Positions 1 to 11,300 of a stretch of 64,000 nt of DNA are shown here, piece by piece (the first letter of the stretch is position 1; each line of letters begins with the position of its first letter). The stretch covers positions 50,475-114,474 of the forward strand of contig RPGO01000004.1 of assembly GCA_004193545.1 (NCBI GenBank), written 5' to 3'. This DNA comes from Candidatus Argoarchaeum ethanivorans. Its GTDB lineage: Archaea > Halobacteriota > Methanosarcinia > Methanosarcinales > EX4572-44. The position numbers and the translations under genes are program-made. Below the pieces are notes generated by a model. The model saw only the letters and a program-made list of their open reading frames with translations, was not told where the DNA came from and searched no databases.

Positions 1-954
1 ATCGAAGACCTGATAACAAAAGAAGACGTGGTAATAACAATCACCAACACAGGATACATCAAACGCCAGCCAATAGACGCTTATCGACAACAACTACGGG
101 GCGGCAGAGGTGTAACAGGCATGGGAACAAAAGAAGAGGATTTTGTAAGAGGGCTCTTCATTGCATCCACTCACGATTACATACTGTTCTTCACAGACCG
201 TGGACGCGTTCACTGGCTAAAAGTATACGAAATACCGGACGCAAGCCGTCAATCCAAAGGCAAAGCCATAATCAACCTGGTAGAACTAACACCCGATGAA
301 AAAATAACAGCAGCCATACCAATCTCATCCTTCGATGACAAACACTACCTGATCATGGCAACCAGGAAAGGAATCATTAAAAAAACAATCCTCAACGCCT
401 TTAAAAATCCACGAAAAGGTGGGATAATCGCAATAAATCTCGACGATCAGGACAAACTCATAACAGTAAAACTAACAGATGGAACAAAACAAATCATCAT
501 TGGCACAAGCCACGGCAAAGCCATCCACTTCAACGAAATACAGGTACGAGATGTGGGGCGCAGTGCCCGCGGTGTAAAAGGCATCAAACTCATTCGAGAA
601 GACATTGTAATCGGGATGGCAGTAGCAGAAGAAAACGCAACACTACTAACAATCACAGAAAACGGATACGGCAAACGAACAAACTTCAGCGAATATCGTA
701 CCACAAACCGCGGCGGGCAGGGGATAATTAACATCATCTCAAACCCAAGAAACGGGAAAGTGGTGGATGTCAAAACCGTAACAGAAACAGACGAAATAAT
801 GATAACAACACAATCAGGCATAATCATCCGAATATTAGTAAAAGGTATTCGCACACAGGGACGCAACACCCAGGGAGTACGCATAATGAAGGTACAAACC
901 AACGACTTTGTCGTTGCAACCGCACGCCTCGCACAAGAACAAGACATAGAATAA
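1..954 (+). CDS. gyrA: DNA gyrase subunit A, C-terminal beta-pinwheel part (5' end outside window)
   Basis: Frame is open from base 1 (IEDLITKEDVVITITNTGYIKRQPIDAYRQQLRGGRGVTGM), typical GyrA CTD repeats; stop at 954. Confidence 0.93.
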   Translation: MEDLITKEDVVITITNTGYIKRQPIDAYRQQLRGGRGVTGMGTKEEDFVRGLFIASTHDYILFFTDRGRVHWLKVYEIPDASRQSKGKAIINLVELTPDEKITAAIPISSFDDKHYLIMATRKGIIKKTILNAFKNPRKGGIIAINLDDQDKLITVKLTDGTKQIIIGTSHGKAIHFNEIQVRDVGRSARGVKGIKLIREDIVIGMAVAEENATLLTITENGYGKRTNFSEYRTTNRGGQGIINIISNPRNGKVVDVKTVTETDEIMITTQSGIIIRILVKGIRTQGRNTQGVRIMKVQTNDFVVATARLAQEQDIE

Positions 955-1035
955 AAAAAATCAAGGGATCTTGAGATAACGGTTTATATATACAATCGCT
1001 CACGCTAATAAAGAAAGGCACTTCAAAAAGGGATT

Positions 1036-4000
1036 TTGGCCATGGCAAAGTTTACTGAAATTGAAACAGAAATTTTGAAACGTGTTACCGATGACCGTTT
1101 GCGAAGCAGTCTTGAAAAGATTAGAGAGGCTATGGAAGATATTTGGGCTGATGATGCTCCACGCATTATACAGGACTATACTGATCATGGCATTAAACAT
1201 AGTGAACGATTGGCAGATTTTGCGAGTAAATTGCTACAAGCGAATGGTGGCAGAAATCTTTCAGCCCAAGAAACGTATCTGCTCTTGGCTGGCATTTACT
1301 TGCATGATATTGGTATGCAATGCGATGTAGTTAAATTTCCAAAGATTAAAGAAAGAGCAGAGACTTTAGGCGCAGAATTTGAAGTTGAGTTCACTGCAAA
1401 GACCGCCAGTAAATATGGTATAGAGGAACAGAAAGCTGTCCGAAAGAATCATCAGTATTTGACTGCCGCTTGGGTAGATCATGCTAATCGCACTGGTGAA
1501 ACGGTATTAGGTCATGCAGCTAAGACAATTCCAGAAGAACTTGTGGATGATCTAATGGATGTATGTAAACATCATGCAAAGTTGCCTATTACCGATTGCC
1601 CTCTCAATTTTAAGTTTGATCCAACTGAGCGTAAACAACTGGTAGCTTCACTTTTGCGCTTTTCAGATGAATTAGATGTAGATGGGCGCCGTGTATCCAT
1701 CGAAACAGTGAAGAACTTCTCACTTGATCCTCACAATAGCATTCATTGGTGGCTTCATAATCGCACCAAAGTTATTTTTAGCACTCGCAATACAATTATT
1801 ATGACTATACGACTGCATCCAGATGACATAAAACAGTATGGTTCGTATATCCATGAAGCATTCATTACTGAATTTCAGACAAAGAATCGACCTATATTAA
1901 GTGTGCTTGCACGGGATGGCATCCCGATTGTGATAAGCGATGATTCTAAAGTAGTGGAACATGACCGCGCTGAGCGATTGCCTTTTAAAATCGTCCAAGC
2001 ATTAGAAGTCATTCAACAAGAGCACAACCCTCTGATCGAACTTGCTGAGGAGGTTCGCACCTGGCTACGAGCAATTCGGTATGAGGTTAGTGACCTTCAA
2101 AAGCGTGATGATCGCACAGTGGATATGGTTGCGACACTGGAGTTAGGTACGGTAAAGCAACGTGTACTTGTGCGCTGCATTGGTGGTGAAATTACTTCCA
2201 AAGATGTGGATTCGCTGGATAAAGTTCTTGACCGCAAGACTCCACAAGGATGGCTAATCAGCGACAAACGTGTATCTAATGGGGCTCGCAATCGAGTAGC
2301 TGGGGATGATGCGTTTCGGATTTTCAATCTATCAGATTTTTTACGGCAGATGGTATGGGGGCCATATTTTGACGCACTTAAGGCTTTGGTAGAGAAAAGC
2401 CAGATACCTTCCCTGTATGTGGACTTCGGGTGTTATAAACAAATAATGGATGCGAGTGGGAATATTATTGACGAAGAGAAATATCCTAGCTTAGATGAGT
2501 ACATAGATAATTGGCTTACTGAACGCGGTAAGATGCATATTTCACTTTTAGGCGAGTTCGGGACAGGTAAAACGTGGTTCTGTCGCCACTATGCCTATCG
2601 CCGGTTGGAGAGCTATCTTAAAGACCCGGTCAACGAGAGGTTACCAGTGCTTATTACCCTCCGCTCATTTGCTAAAGCCATGACTGCACAACAGTTGATT
2701 AACGATGCTCTTTTAGAACAATACAGGCTACCTTTTGTTGGCAGTGCCTTTGAGGTTTTTCAGGAGATGAACAGGCGTGGAAAGTTACTATTAATTCTTG
2801 ACGGCTTCGATGAGATGGCTCGACAAGTCGATTACCAGACAGTAGTGGATAACTTTTGGGAATTAGCTAATTTGGTAAAAGAAGGAAGCAAAGTAATCTT
2901 AACCAGTCGCACAGAGTACTTTCGGTGGGCTAAGGAGTCGGAGAAGATACTTGGGGGAGAAGAGTTTGGTAGGTGCAAAATCCAATTATCTCCGCCTAAG
3001 TTTGAGGTATTGAACTTAGAGCCGTTTAATGATGATCAAATTCGGCAGGTAATAAAATTGCGATTAGGTGCAAAAGACGGGGCTCCTGTGGCAGAGCGCA
3101 TTTTGAATAAACCAAATCTGGCTGGGATGGCACGCAAGCCTGTTTTAATAGAATTATTGTTGGCAGCATTGAACGAGGTCAGTTCCGACGTGCTGGAGAA
3201 TCCTGCTGAGGTCTATTTGTATGCTACCAACAAATTGCTCTTGCGCAATATAGATACAAAACGTACTTTCACTTCAACTTCTGATAAGTTATACTTTTTA
3301 TGTGAACTTGCTTGGGAAATGATTGATTCCGGTGAATTGCGCATACACTATGCTGAAATTCCAGGACGTATTAATAAATATTTTGAACAAAAGATTAAGG
3401 ATAGGCACGACTTAGACAATTGGGATTTTGACCTACGTAGCCAAACACTTCTTCATCGAGATGCTGCTGGTTATTATGAGTTTGCACACAAAAGCTTGGC
3501 TGAATATTTTGTTGCATTAAAGTTCGCTGCCGAGTTGGGTTGTCTTTCACCAGCTTTTATGCAGAACTATTGTGAAGCTGATGGCCAGCCTTGCTTGATT
3601 CCAATAAAACAAAAGAATATCACTGAGTTGGCAGAGACGTTTGGTGCAATAGCACTGACTGATAGCCGTATGTATGCTGTGCGAGATTTATTATATGAAA
3701 TGGTTGCTGAAAATGCTGCAAAAAGATTATGGGATGTAGTTAATGAAACAAAGGGGAAAACGCCAGAACAGGTGAAGTATGCAGGTGGTAATGCAGCTAC
3801 TTTATTGATGCTGAAGGGAGAGTCTTTCTCAAAAGCAAAATTGTCTCACACGGTATTACAAGGTGCTGATTTAAGAGGGGTTAAACTATTGGAATTACAG
3901 GATTGTAATTTAAGTGAAGCGGATATCAGAGGAAGTAAGTTTTCAGAAGATGCTTTAAAGTCTGCTAAATTAAATCAGACCCAAATTAATATCATTTTAT

Positions 4001-4368
4001 TTGTAGAGAATGATCAAAAAAAGGCTTCTGAAATTCTTAATCATATTTTTTGTAATAAAGAACACGGAAATGCACTTAAGGGACTTGGAATTAGTATAGT
4101 ATATCCAGTAGAATTTGATGACTTGAAAAAAACTGTAGTTATTATTCCCCTGGGAATAAATAATTGCGATTTTTGGGTGGAGGCAAAAAAAAATCTCTTA
4201 CAATCACCGATAATTAACCAAGTAGCATTCTATGATACTGAAAGAGAGATCCTCAAAAGATATCTATCAGAAGAAAAACTTAATATTATTTTTAAACAAG
4301 AATTAGATAGCAGTTGCTGGTGGCAACACAATTACAGAAAATCAGATAAAAATTCCAAGTCTGCTTAG
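1036..4368 (+). CDS. Multidomain STAND NTPase: N-terminal HD-type phosphohydrolase, nuclease-like middle domain, NACHT NTPase, pentapeptide-repeat segment, extra C-terminal domain
   Basis: HD motifs (TDHGIKHS, LHDIGM, KHH, RFSDELD); Walker A GEFGTGKT; Walker B LLLILDGFDEM; pentapeptide-like LSHTVLQGADLRGVKLLELQDCNLSEADIRGSKF. Confidence 0.8.
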   Translation: MAMAKFTEIETEILKRVTDDRLRSSLEKIREAMEDIWADDAPRIIQDYTDHGIKHSERLADFASKLLQANGGRNLSAQETYLLLAGIYLHDIGMQCDVVKFPKIKERAETLGAEFEVEFTAKTASKYGIEEQKAVRKNHQYLTAAWVDHANRTGETVLGHAAKTIPEELVDDLMDVCKHHAKLPITDCPLNFKFDPTERKQLVASLLRFSDELDVDGRRVSIETVKNFSLDPHNSIHWWLHNRTKVIFSTRNTIIMTIRLHPDDIKQYGSYIHEAFITEFQTKNRPILSVLARDGIPIVISDDSKVVEHDRAERLPFKIVQALEVIQQEHNPLIELAEEVRTWLRAIRYEVSDLQKRDDRTVDMVATLELGTVKQRVLVRCIGGEITSKDVDSLDKVLDRKTPQGWLISDKRVSNGARNRVAGDDAFRIFNLSDFLRQMVWGPYFDALKALVEKSQIPSLYVDFGCYKQIMDASGNIIDEEKYPSLDEYIDNWLTERGKMHISLLGEFGTGKTWFCRHYAYRRLESYLKDPVNERLPVLITLRSFAKAMTAQQLINDALLEQYRLPFVGSAFEVFQEMNRRGKLLLILDGFDEMARQVDYQTVVDNFWELANLVKEGSKVILTSRTEYFRWAKESEKILGGEEFGRCKIQLSPPKFEVLNLEPFNDDQIRQVIKLRLGAKDGAPVAERILNKPNLAGMARKPVLIELLLAALNEVSSDVLENPAEVYLYATNKLLLRNIDTKRTFTSTSDKLYFLCELAWEMIDSGELRIHYAEIPGRINKYFEQKIKDRHDLDNWDFDLRSQTLLHRDAAGYYEFAHKSLAEYFVALKFAAELGCLSPAFMQNYCEADGQPCLIPIKQKNITELAETFGAIALTDSRMYAVRDLLYEMVAENAAKRLWDVVNETKGKTPEQVKYAGGNAATLLMLKGESFSKAKLSHTVLQGADLRGVKLLELQDCNLSEADIRGSKFSEDALKSAKLNQTQINIILFVENDQKKASEILNHIFCNKEHGNALKGLGISIVYPVEFDDLKKTVVIIPLGINNCDFWVEAKKNLLQSPIINQVAFYDTEREILKRYLSEEKLNIIFKQELDSSCWWQHNYRKSDKNSKSA

Positions 4369-4544
4369 GCAACACACCTTCTCAGGACAAACCCAAAGAA
4401 GCCTCAATAGAATAGATAACCATCAAATTAGAAACACGAAATTCACGGGGTAATTTGACAGCCTCCAACAGAATCCATCTGGAAAGCACAATCTATATAA
4501 CATGTGATGTTGTATGTGCAAAAAAGTTATAAAGGCACGTAATC

Positions 4545-5444
4545 ATGGATCGGATAGATAATACAATAGATGCTTATTTTAACAAATTCACAACCAAACA
4601 GAGTATTATAATACCATTGGTGGTTGTTGTAATATCACTGTTGATACTTACAGCCACAACACTTACTGTGGGAACACCGGTAAAACTTGGGATGGAATTT
4701 GTAGGTGGGTCAGCGATAATAATAGATACGCCAGAGTCACCCGGAGAGCTTCAAGAAGCATTTTCAGACTATCCACTCCACAGTGAGCCGCGTGAACATG
4801 GAAATCGTAAGTTACTCCAGTTTGAATCGATGAGCCAGGAAAAACAAAACGAACTAACGAACTTTGCAGTTAAAGAATACGGCTCAGAAAATGTTGAAAT
4901 GCGACAGGTTGGTGAGGTTTTCGGAAAAAGCCAGCAGATAAGAGCCGTTCAGGCGGTAGTAATTGCTTTTTTGCTTATGGCAGCAGTGGTACTTATACTA
5001 TTTAGAAAGATAATTCCTGCTGTAACAGTGATATTTGCAGCCTTTGCAGACATCATCTTTGCAATGGCGATGATGAACATCTTTGGTTTAACTCTTACTT
5101 TTGGCACTTTTGCAGCAATCCTAATGCTTATAGGCTATGCAGTGGATACCAATCTTCTTCTAACAAATCGTGTGCTTAAACGAAGAGGCGATCCGATGGG
5201 GCAGATAAAAAATGCCATGAAAACAGGACTTACCATGACCAGCACCACACTTGCAGCACTGCTTGTACTATTTCTTATCTCGACAATCTCTTATCTTGCA
5301 GTATCCAGCTTTACACGTATCGATATTGTGCGCGACATAGCTGTTGTGTTAATCTTTGGACTGCTCGCTGATGTGATGAACACATGGATGTTTAACACCG
5401 GGATACTTCGAAAATACATAATAATGCCGCGAGGCGGGAGATAA
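4545..5444 (+). CDS. secF: Protein-export membrane protein SecF
   Basis: 299 aa, SecF-like (GMEFVGGSAIIIDT, multiple TM), adjacent to secD. Confidence 0.92.
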   Translation: MDRIDNTIDAYFNKFTTKQSIIIPLVVVVISLLILTATTLTVGTPVKLGMEFVGGSAIIIDTPESPGELQEAFSDYPLHSEPREHGNRKLLQFESMSQEKQNELTNFAVKEYGSENVEMRQVGEVFGKSQQIRAVQAVVIAFLLMAAVVLILFRKIIPAVTVIFAAFADIIFAMAMMNIFGLTLTFGTFAAILMLIGYAVDTNLLLTNRVLKRRGDPMGQIKNAMKTGLTMTSTTLAALLVLFLISTISYLAVSSFTRIDIVRDIAVVLIFGLLADVMNTWMFNTGILRKYIIMPRGGR

Positions 5445-5447
5445 ATC

Positions 5448-7088
5448 ATGGCAATCGAGAATAGCCTGCTTAAAAATCCACGAGTATTATTGTTACTTGC
5501 AGGTTTAATCATATCTCTTATATTCATATACCCGCATCCGACAGATGAAGGAATCGATACCAATCTAAAATACGGGCTTGAGCTTGAAGGAGGCTCATGG
5601 TTACAACTACGAATGCAGGGTGCAATTATTGAACTGGATGCAGATCCTTCACAAATCATTCAAAGCGAGTACAGTACGTACCTTGATGACAGAGACCTAA
5701 AGATAACACGAGTAAAAAGCGATTCTATTCGGTTTACTACTACTAAAGATGTAACCAGGCCACAGATAGAAGAACTTGACTATGGCACAGCAAGCCTGCT
5801 CAAAGAAGAAACGACTACTCTTGTTGCTATCAGCACAACAAAAGAACGGGTGATTCAAACCTATCTTCAGAACCATCTTGCAACCGAGGTGAAGATACTC
5901 CAGACTGAAGATGGCACAGCCTATGAAATACGAACCAACACCAGCGAAACGCAGATTGAGCAGGTTTTGGCACCAACTGGTGGTAAGCTGCTTAGCTACG
6001 TTGAAGGTGTGAGTAGTGAAACCAGGGATGACACCAAGCAGATACTCGATGCAAAGCTCAATGGGATAGGATTAAAGGATATACCAATCAGAACCATTGG
6101 AGATGACTACATCCTAATCGACCTTGCAGGTGTTGATATTGCAACAGCGCTTCGCATTGCAGCAACACCAGGCAAATTTGAAATCCGCATCCAAACAGAG
6201 GGAAATGAAACAAACAAAACAGCACACGTGCTTTATGGTGATCAGATCACAAGTGTTGGCATACCACAACAGTACGAGGGCGCATGGGGCGTATCGTTCA
6301 GGCTCAAGGATGAGGGTGCAGTAGCACTCAGGGATGCAGCGATTAGATACGATGCCACCACAGAACCACAGAACCACCACCTTATCATGTACCTTGACAA
6401 CAACGAGATATTCAGCGGACCGCTTGCTGCCGGGCTTGCCCAGAACATCCAGAACATACCAGTTAAAGACCTTAAAGCTCAAACCGGGATCGGTGAAGAA
6501 GGTGGACAGAAGGCAAAGGAACTGCAGGTCCACCTGCGTGCAGGAGCGTTGCCGGTAAACGTAGAAGTGATTGGTTCGGGACAGGTGCCAGCAACTCTTG
6601 GAGCACAGTTTAAGAAACAGCTTGCTGCTGCCGGAATTATAACACTGATAGCAGTAGCATTGATCGTTTATCGCCGCTACAGGCACAGGGAAATCATTAT
6701 GCCAATGCTGATAACAACATTCAGCGAAGTCGTTATGATACTTGGGTTTGCAGCAGCCATTAAATGGCAGTTAGATCTGCCAAGTCTTGTTGCAATCATA
6801 GCAGTTATTGGAACAGGCATTGATCATCTGATCATCATTACCGATGAGGTGCTGCACAAAGAACGAGGCGAACTGCCAACAGAAAGAATTTTTAAAGCTC
6901 GAATAAAAAAAGCTTTTACCATCATATTTGCAGCAGCAGCAACAACTATTGCAGCCATGATACCACTTGGATACATGGGCTTTGGTGCACTGCGAGGGTT
7001 TGCTATTGTAACTATTGTTGGCATACTGATAGGAATCTTCATCGCACGACCAGCCTACGGCGCAATAATTAAACACATCATCGTTTAG
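5448..7088 (+). CDS. secD: Preprotein translocase subunit SecD
   Basis: 546 aa, LKYGLELEGGSWLQLRMQG start, C-terminal RND-type TM region; secF-secD order. Confidence 0.92.
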   Translation: MAIENSLLKNPRVLLLLAGLIISLIFIYPHPTDEGIDTNLKYGLELEGGSWLQLRMQGAIIELDADPSQIIQSEYSTYLDDRDLKITRVKSDSIRFTTTKDVTRPQIEELDYGTASLLKEETTTLVAISTTKERVIQTYLQNHLATEVKILQTEDGTAYEIRTNTSETQIEQVLAPTGGKLLSYVEGVSSETRDDTKQILDAKLNGIGLKDIPIRTIGDDYILIDLAGVDIATALRIAATPGKFEIRIQTEGNETNKTAHVLYGDQITSVGIPQQYEGAWGVSFRLKDEGAVALRDAAIRYDATTEPQNHHLIMYLDNNEIFSGPLAAGLAQNIQNIPVKDLKAQTGIGEEGGQKAKELQVHLRAGALPVNVEVIGSGQVPATLGAQFKKQLAAAGIITLIAVALIVYRRYRHREIIMPMLITTFSEVVMILGFAAAIKWQLDLPSLVAIIAVIGTGIDHLIIITDEVLHKERGELPTERIFKARIKKAFTIIFAAAATTIAAMIPLGYMGFGALRGFAIVTIVGILIGIFIARPAYGAIIKHIIV

Positions 7089-7406
7089 GGATATGAATTT
7101 TCCAACCTCTGGTTTGATTACTACATTCCTTTAATGACTTTTTTTACATCAGGATTCTTTTTATCAAACACGCATGACGTTTGCCACATGCATGAAGCAT
7201 GAAAAATTTTATTACTGCTATTATCTCTTCAAGCGATACCAATGTTTTTCATAGGAAATAATACTGAGATTGCTGACGCCTTCCTTTAACAAAGCCCCAG
7301 CCATGCCACACCCGATTAAAATCGGGTGCATCCCTGCCATGCTCATTATCATTTTATGTCTTTATTTCTTCAAATTCATTGCTAATAAAAAAGAAAGGTT
7401 TACTTA

Positions 7407-7512
7407 TTTTCCTCTCCTTCTGATCTTACTTATTACAATAATGCTTAACAACCCAACTAAAGCCACTAATCCGATTGGTGTTAGCGTTGGGACTTGTGCT
7501 GCAACTGGTGGA
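7407..7512 (-). pseudogene. C-terminal membrane-anchor remnant of a secreted protein
   Basis: Minus-strand translation TTAPPPVAAQVPTLTPIGLVALVGLLSIIVISKIRRRGK* (Pro-rich, TM helix, basic tail) with an upstream stop/frameshift. Confidence 0.45.
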
Positions 7513-7647
7513 GGCGCTGTGGTGTAGGTTCAGTGCTTTCCACAGTAATACACCAGCGAGTCCAGAAACTATTGAAGTCGTTAATGTAAACATAAACTAC
7601 TGCAGGACGTTTCTCCATTGAATGTCAAAGAAGTAATGTTTAAAGAT

Positions 7648-8301
7648 TTATTTAGAAATACTTGTTTTCTCTGCGAAATACATGCCAAGAGCAAGAAATA
7701 TCCCAGTAATTGTACCAAAAATAATATATGCACTCAGACCCCAAAAAAGAGGTGATTTAGGTGGCATATTACTAATTCCATATATTATGATGCTTATTTT
7801 AAAAACAAATAATGCTCCAAATGCAAATCCTAATCCCCCAGCTATAGACATACACAAGATTTTTTTTATATTTTTCGAAGCAATACCATAAAATATTCCT
7901 GTTATTAATCCACCAAACAAGAAACTGATAAAGAACATAAGAAATGGGAGAAAACTTTGGGGCAATAGAAATGATAGAAAAAACAAAATAAGAACTGTAA
8001 ATGGGTACAAGAACACAAATGACATTATAAATCCAATAGGGATCCCAATAGAACCCAATAAAGCGAGATATAATATCTTCTTAGTATTTCTGGACATAAT
8101 GCCAAGTGATACACCACCAATCGCTCCAAAAATTAACAGTCCGATAATATTAGGATTTGCATATCCCATGGCATTAAACGAAACTTCAGGATAAAATTTA
8201 AAAGGAAAAAAGCTGCCAAATCCAAATCCTACTGCACCTGTCAGTAGGTATTTTAACAACATAGTGTAATTCTTAATTTTAAAACGATTTAAAATATTCA
8301 T
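7648..8301 (-). CDS. Hypothetical Gly-rich polytopic membrane protein with internal repeat
   Basis: 217 aa; repeated pattern G(A/L)xxGxxxGIxSxNxKKIL...G(A/G)xGxxxG. Confidence 0.55.
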   Translation of the reverse strand: MNILNRFKIKNYTMLLKYLLTGAVGFGFGSFFPFKFYPEVSFNAMGYANPNIIGLLIFGAIGGVSLGIMSRNTKKILYLALLGSIGIPIGFIMSFVFLYPFTVLILFFLSFLLPQSFLPFLMFFISFLFGGLITGIFYGIASKNIKKILCMSIAGGLGFAFGALFVFKISIIIYGISNMPPKSPLFWGLSAYIIFGTITGIFLALGMYFAEKTSISK

Positions 8302-8372
8302 ATATTCATAGTACCACCATACTTTTTCTTTTTATTATAGTATAACACTTGCAGTTAAAAAGACAAGAGAAT

Positions 8373-11300
8373 CTATTCTTTCTTCTTTATAGCTTCGTTT
8401 ACAAGAATAACCAGCATCAATATAACAAGAACTAACATTCCGACAGATGATAAAACAGGAACAGGTACTGCACCTGCTTTTTTAGTAGTTCTTATATCCC
8501 CCTCAACAACACTGCCTGCTTCTCCAGATACCTCGACAGAACCCTCCTCTGTTTCTGTGCTTGCTGTTACCGTATAAACCTGCTCCTCTGAAACGATAAC
8601 TAAATATTGTCCGTTCTCATCAGTTAAAGTGGTAAACAACCTTACTCCGTTCTCATCATAAACATCAATTACTGCATTAATTATTATGCTCCCATTTTCA
8701 TCTGTTACAGTCCCTTCAATTCTAAAAGCTTCTGGCTCTGGAATAAGATGCAGTATTCCTCCCACACCCGCGGTCGTATTACTGGAATGGATAAATCTCT
8801 GTTTATACGGAGCATGTCCATCTAAGTTTACAACAATATCGTGAATCCCGGGAGAAACGTTGTTGATTAAGAAACTTCCATTTTCACCAGCAAATGTATA
8901 GTAGGTGTCGTTACTTAAGATGACAACTATTGCACCAGTTGTATCACTTCCTTCAATGATGCCTGTAACAAAGTCACTAAGCTTTGGAATGATTTTTTCA
9001 GGATGATAATATCTACCATCTACATCAATCCATGGATGCTCAGGTGAATCTCCTAAGAGTTCTATTGTGTGTGTGAATGTGCCACCTATTATTGGAACAT
9101 TTATATCTATGGTTATATGTGCATATTTAGGAGAGTCAGGAAAATTATTCAAACCTCCAAACTTACTTATGAAATCACTGGTAATTTCCTTTAATTTATA
9201 GTGCTGATCGTTAAATTTAATTTGATGACCATTCAATTGATCCTCTTCGTCCCAGATGTAGGGAGGTAGCCAACCTATTCCCCAGCAGCCAAATGGGATC
9301 TTAATTTGTTTCCATTCTATGTGAGGAGGAAAGGGGAAATAAATAATGACCGGCACGTTTATAGTAACATATCCATTTGTTACATCAGTATCTCTTTCAA
9401 ACAATCCATTATTATTCCTGTCAGTACAACTTGCGTGTGAACCTTCTTCAATAAGTATGCCTGCGTGTTCTCCCACTCCAAATTGCGGATTGACGTATTC
9501 ATTATTAGGCATCATATCCAAATGAGCCGAAGCCACCACCCTTGTAACCTCTTCTGTATCTTTGTCAACAAACACAAATACCGTTTCCCAATCATGGTAA
9601 TGTTTGTTTACATAATCATTAAAAGCGTAATAGAACCAATATTCATATACTATTTCATCGCCGGTTTCAGCAATATGGTAAAATATGGTGAAATTATCCC
9701 ATTTTTGATCTTCACTTAATTCAAGATATTCTGTTTTACTCTTTTCCCCACTTGTTTCGAAGATGTCGTCGGTGTAAAAGAAAGGAGTAGTGGCGAAGTA
9801 CTCTTCTGTTGAGCCGAACCACATATTCGGTGCGAATAAAATTGCTTTAGGTTTCACCGTTACAGTTGCATATTTCATATCGACATCCAAAGGTCCGATG
9901 GTGCCACCAGGTCCACTTGCTTGAGAATCTGTTATCTTGAGACCTACAATATAGATGCCTTGACTATCCCATGTCCACGAAGGTTTGACATCTGTTGAGT
10001 CATCAAACTCTCCATCATAGTCCAGGTCCCATTCATATTTTGCTATCGTCTCATACCAAGAATGATCTGGCGGAAACATTTTGCTTTCCGGGTCATAAGA
10101 TTTTGAACCATCAAGTTGTACTGGGATCCCTTCATAACCTTCGTATGGTCCATCGGGATCCGCAACAGGTTTCCATGGTGGTGCAGTAATATGCACGATA
10201 CAAGTATCTGTATCTCGAAGAGGTTGATCGCTGTTGTCTGTGACTCTTAAACTTGCAGTGTAATCCTTTGCACTCTTATCCCAATCTATACTACCGTCAA
10301 GATTGTAGTACGCTGGATATGTATGTTCAACGATCAAATCAGTGCCGCTGTAATCCCCTGTTCCATCACTTTCAAAGTCCCACTCATACAACACAATCTC
10401 CTTAGCTGGATCAGTGTGATGAGATCCAGATGCATCGAACTTAACAGGTATAGTTGGTGGATGCGCTTCGACATCATGCCCTGCTTCTGCAAGTGGATAC
10501 CCTTTTGTAATCTCATTACCCAGTTCATAGATATATGCATAGCCATAACCGCCAATCCAGAAGTGATCGTTCGGACCGAAACCCATACCTTCGACGACGG
10601 CAGCCTCTGTGTAGCTGTATCTCCCAATCTCGGCCCAGGTATCAGTACTGTCGTTATACTGCCACTTTGCGATTATGTCGGAGGTCATATCCGAGATCCA
10701 GAGATATCCACCAACGTATTCCATACCATCGTGGTGGCTTCCCGCGTAATCTGGAGTAGTGAAAATGTATTGCCAGGTCTCATCCATAAAGTCAGCATCA
10801 CCGTCGGTGTCGCTGAGCTGAAGTATCTTGCGGTCATAGTTGCCCGCATACCAGACGTTCCCCGCTGGGTCATAAGCCAGTGATTGTGTTTCATACGGAG
10901 AAGGAGGAGGATTGGCAATCTGGTCGATGTAATTCCAGTCGTGATCCCACTTGTTGATACCATGCGGCCATGCACCGAGGTATACGCCTGTTGAGTCTAC
11001 ATGGAATTCATCTGACGCCCAACCGCCGGTATCTGCGTACTCCGTTATATCAAAAGAAGAAACAATCTCGAAATGCCTTGGTTCGATGGGTCCGGTGTGA
11101 GTGGGATGATCTGGGTGTTGACGGATGTCAATATAGGGAGTTGGATCAGCTGCACTACCCTCGTTAGTGACCCAAACCTTAACCTTGTACGCAATAGTCC
11201 TTGATCCCTCTCTCTGTAGGAAGTAAACATATTGAATCTCATCACCCCATTCAGGAATCCCATAGTATTCTACATAGCCCCCAGCCGCCCATACTAGCCC

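Noticed and set aside
2097-2327. Possible active PD-(D/E)xK nuclease within the NACHT protein
   Set aside because: The expected catalytic Lys position reads R/C (VLVRCIGGE), so activity is not claimed; only fold-level similarity is suggested in the finding. The coordinates are of the coding strand region, not the antisense ORF.
6114-6686. 190-aa Cys-rich minus-strand ORF
   Set aside because: Antisense of secD; no start context or family, composition artefact.
7270-7527. 85-aa plus-strand ORF
   Set aside because: Opposite strand encodes a recognisable C-terminal membrane anchor remnant.
10323-10883. 186-aa plus-strand ORF
   Set aside because: Antisense to the PKD protein; no supporting features.
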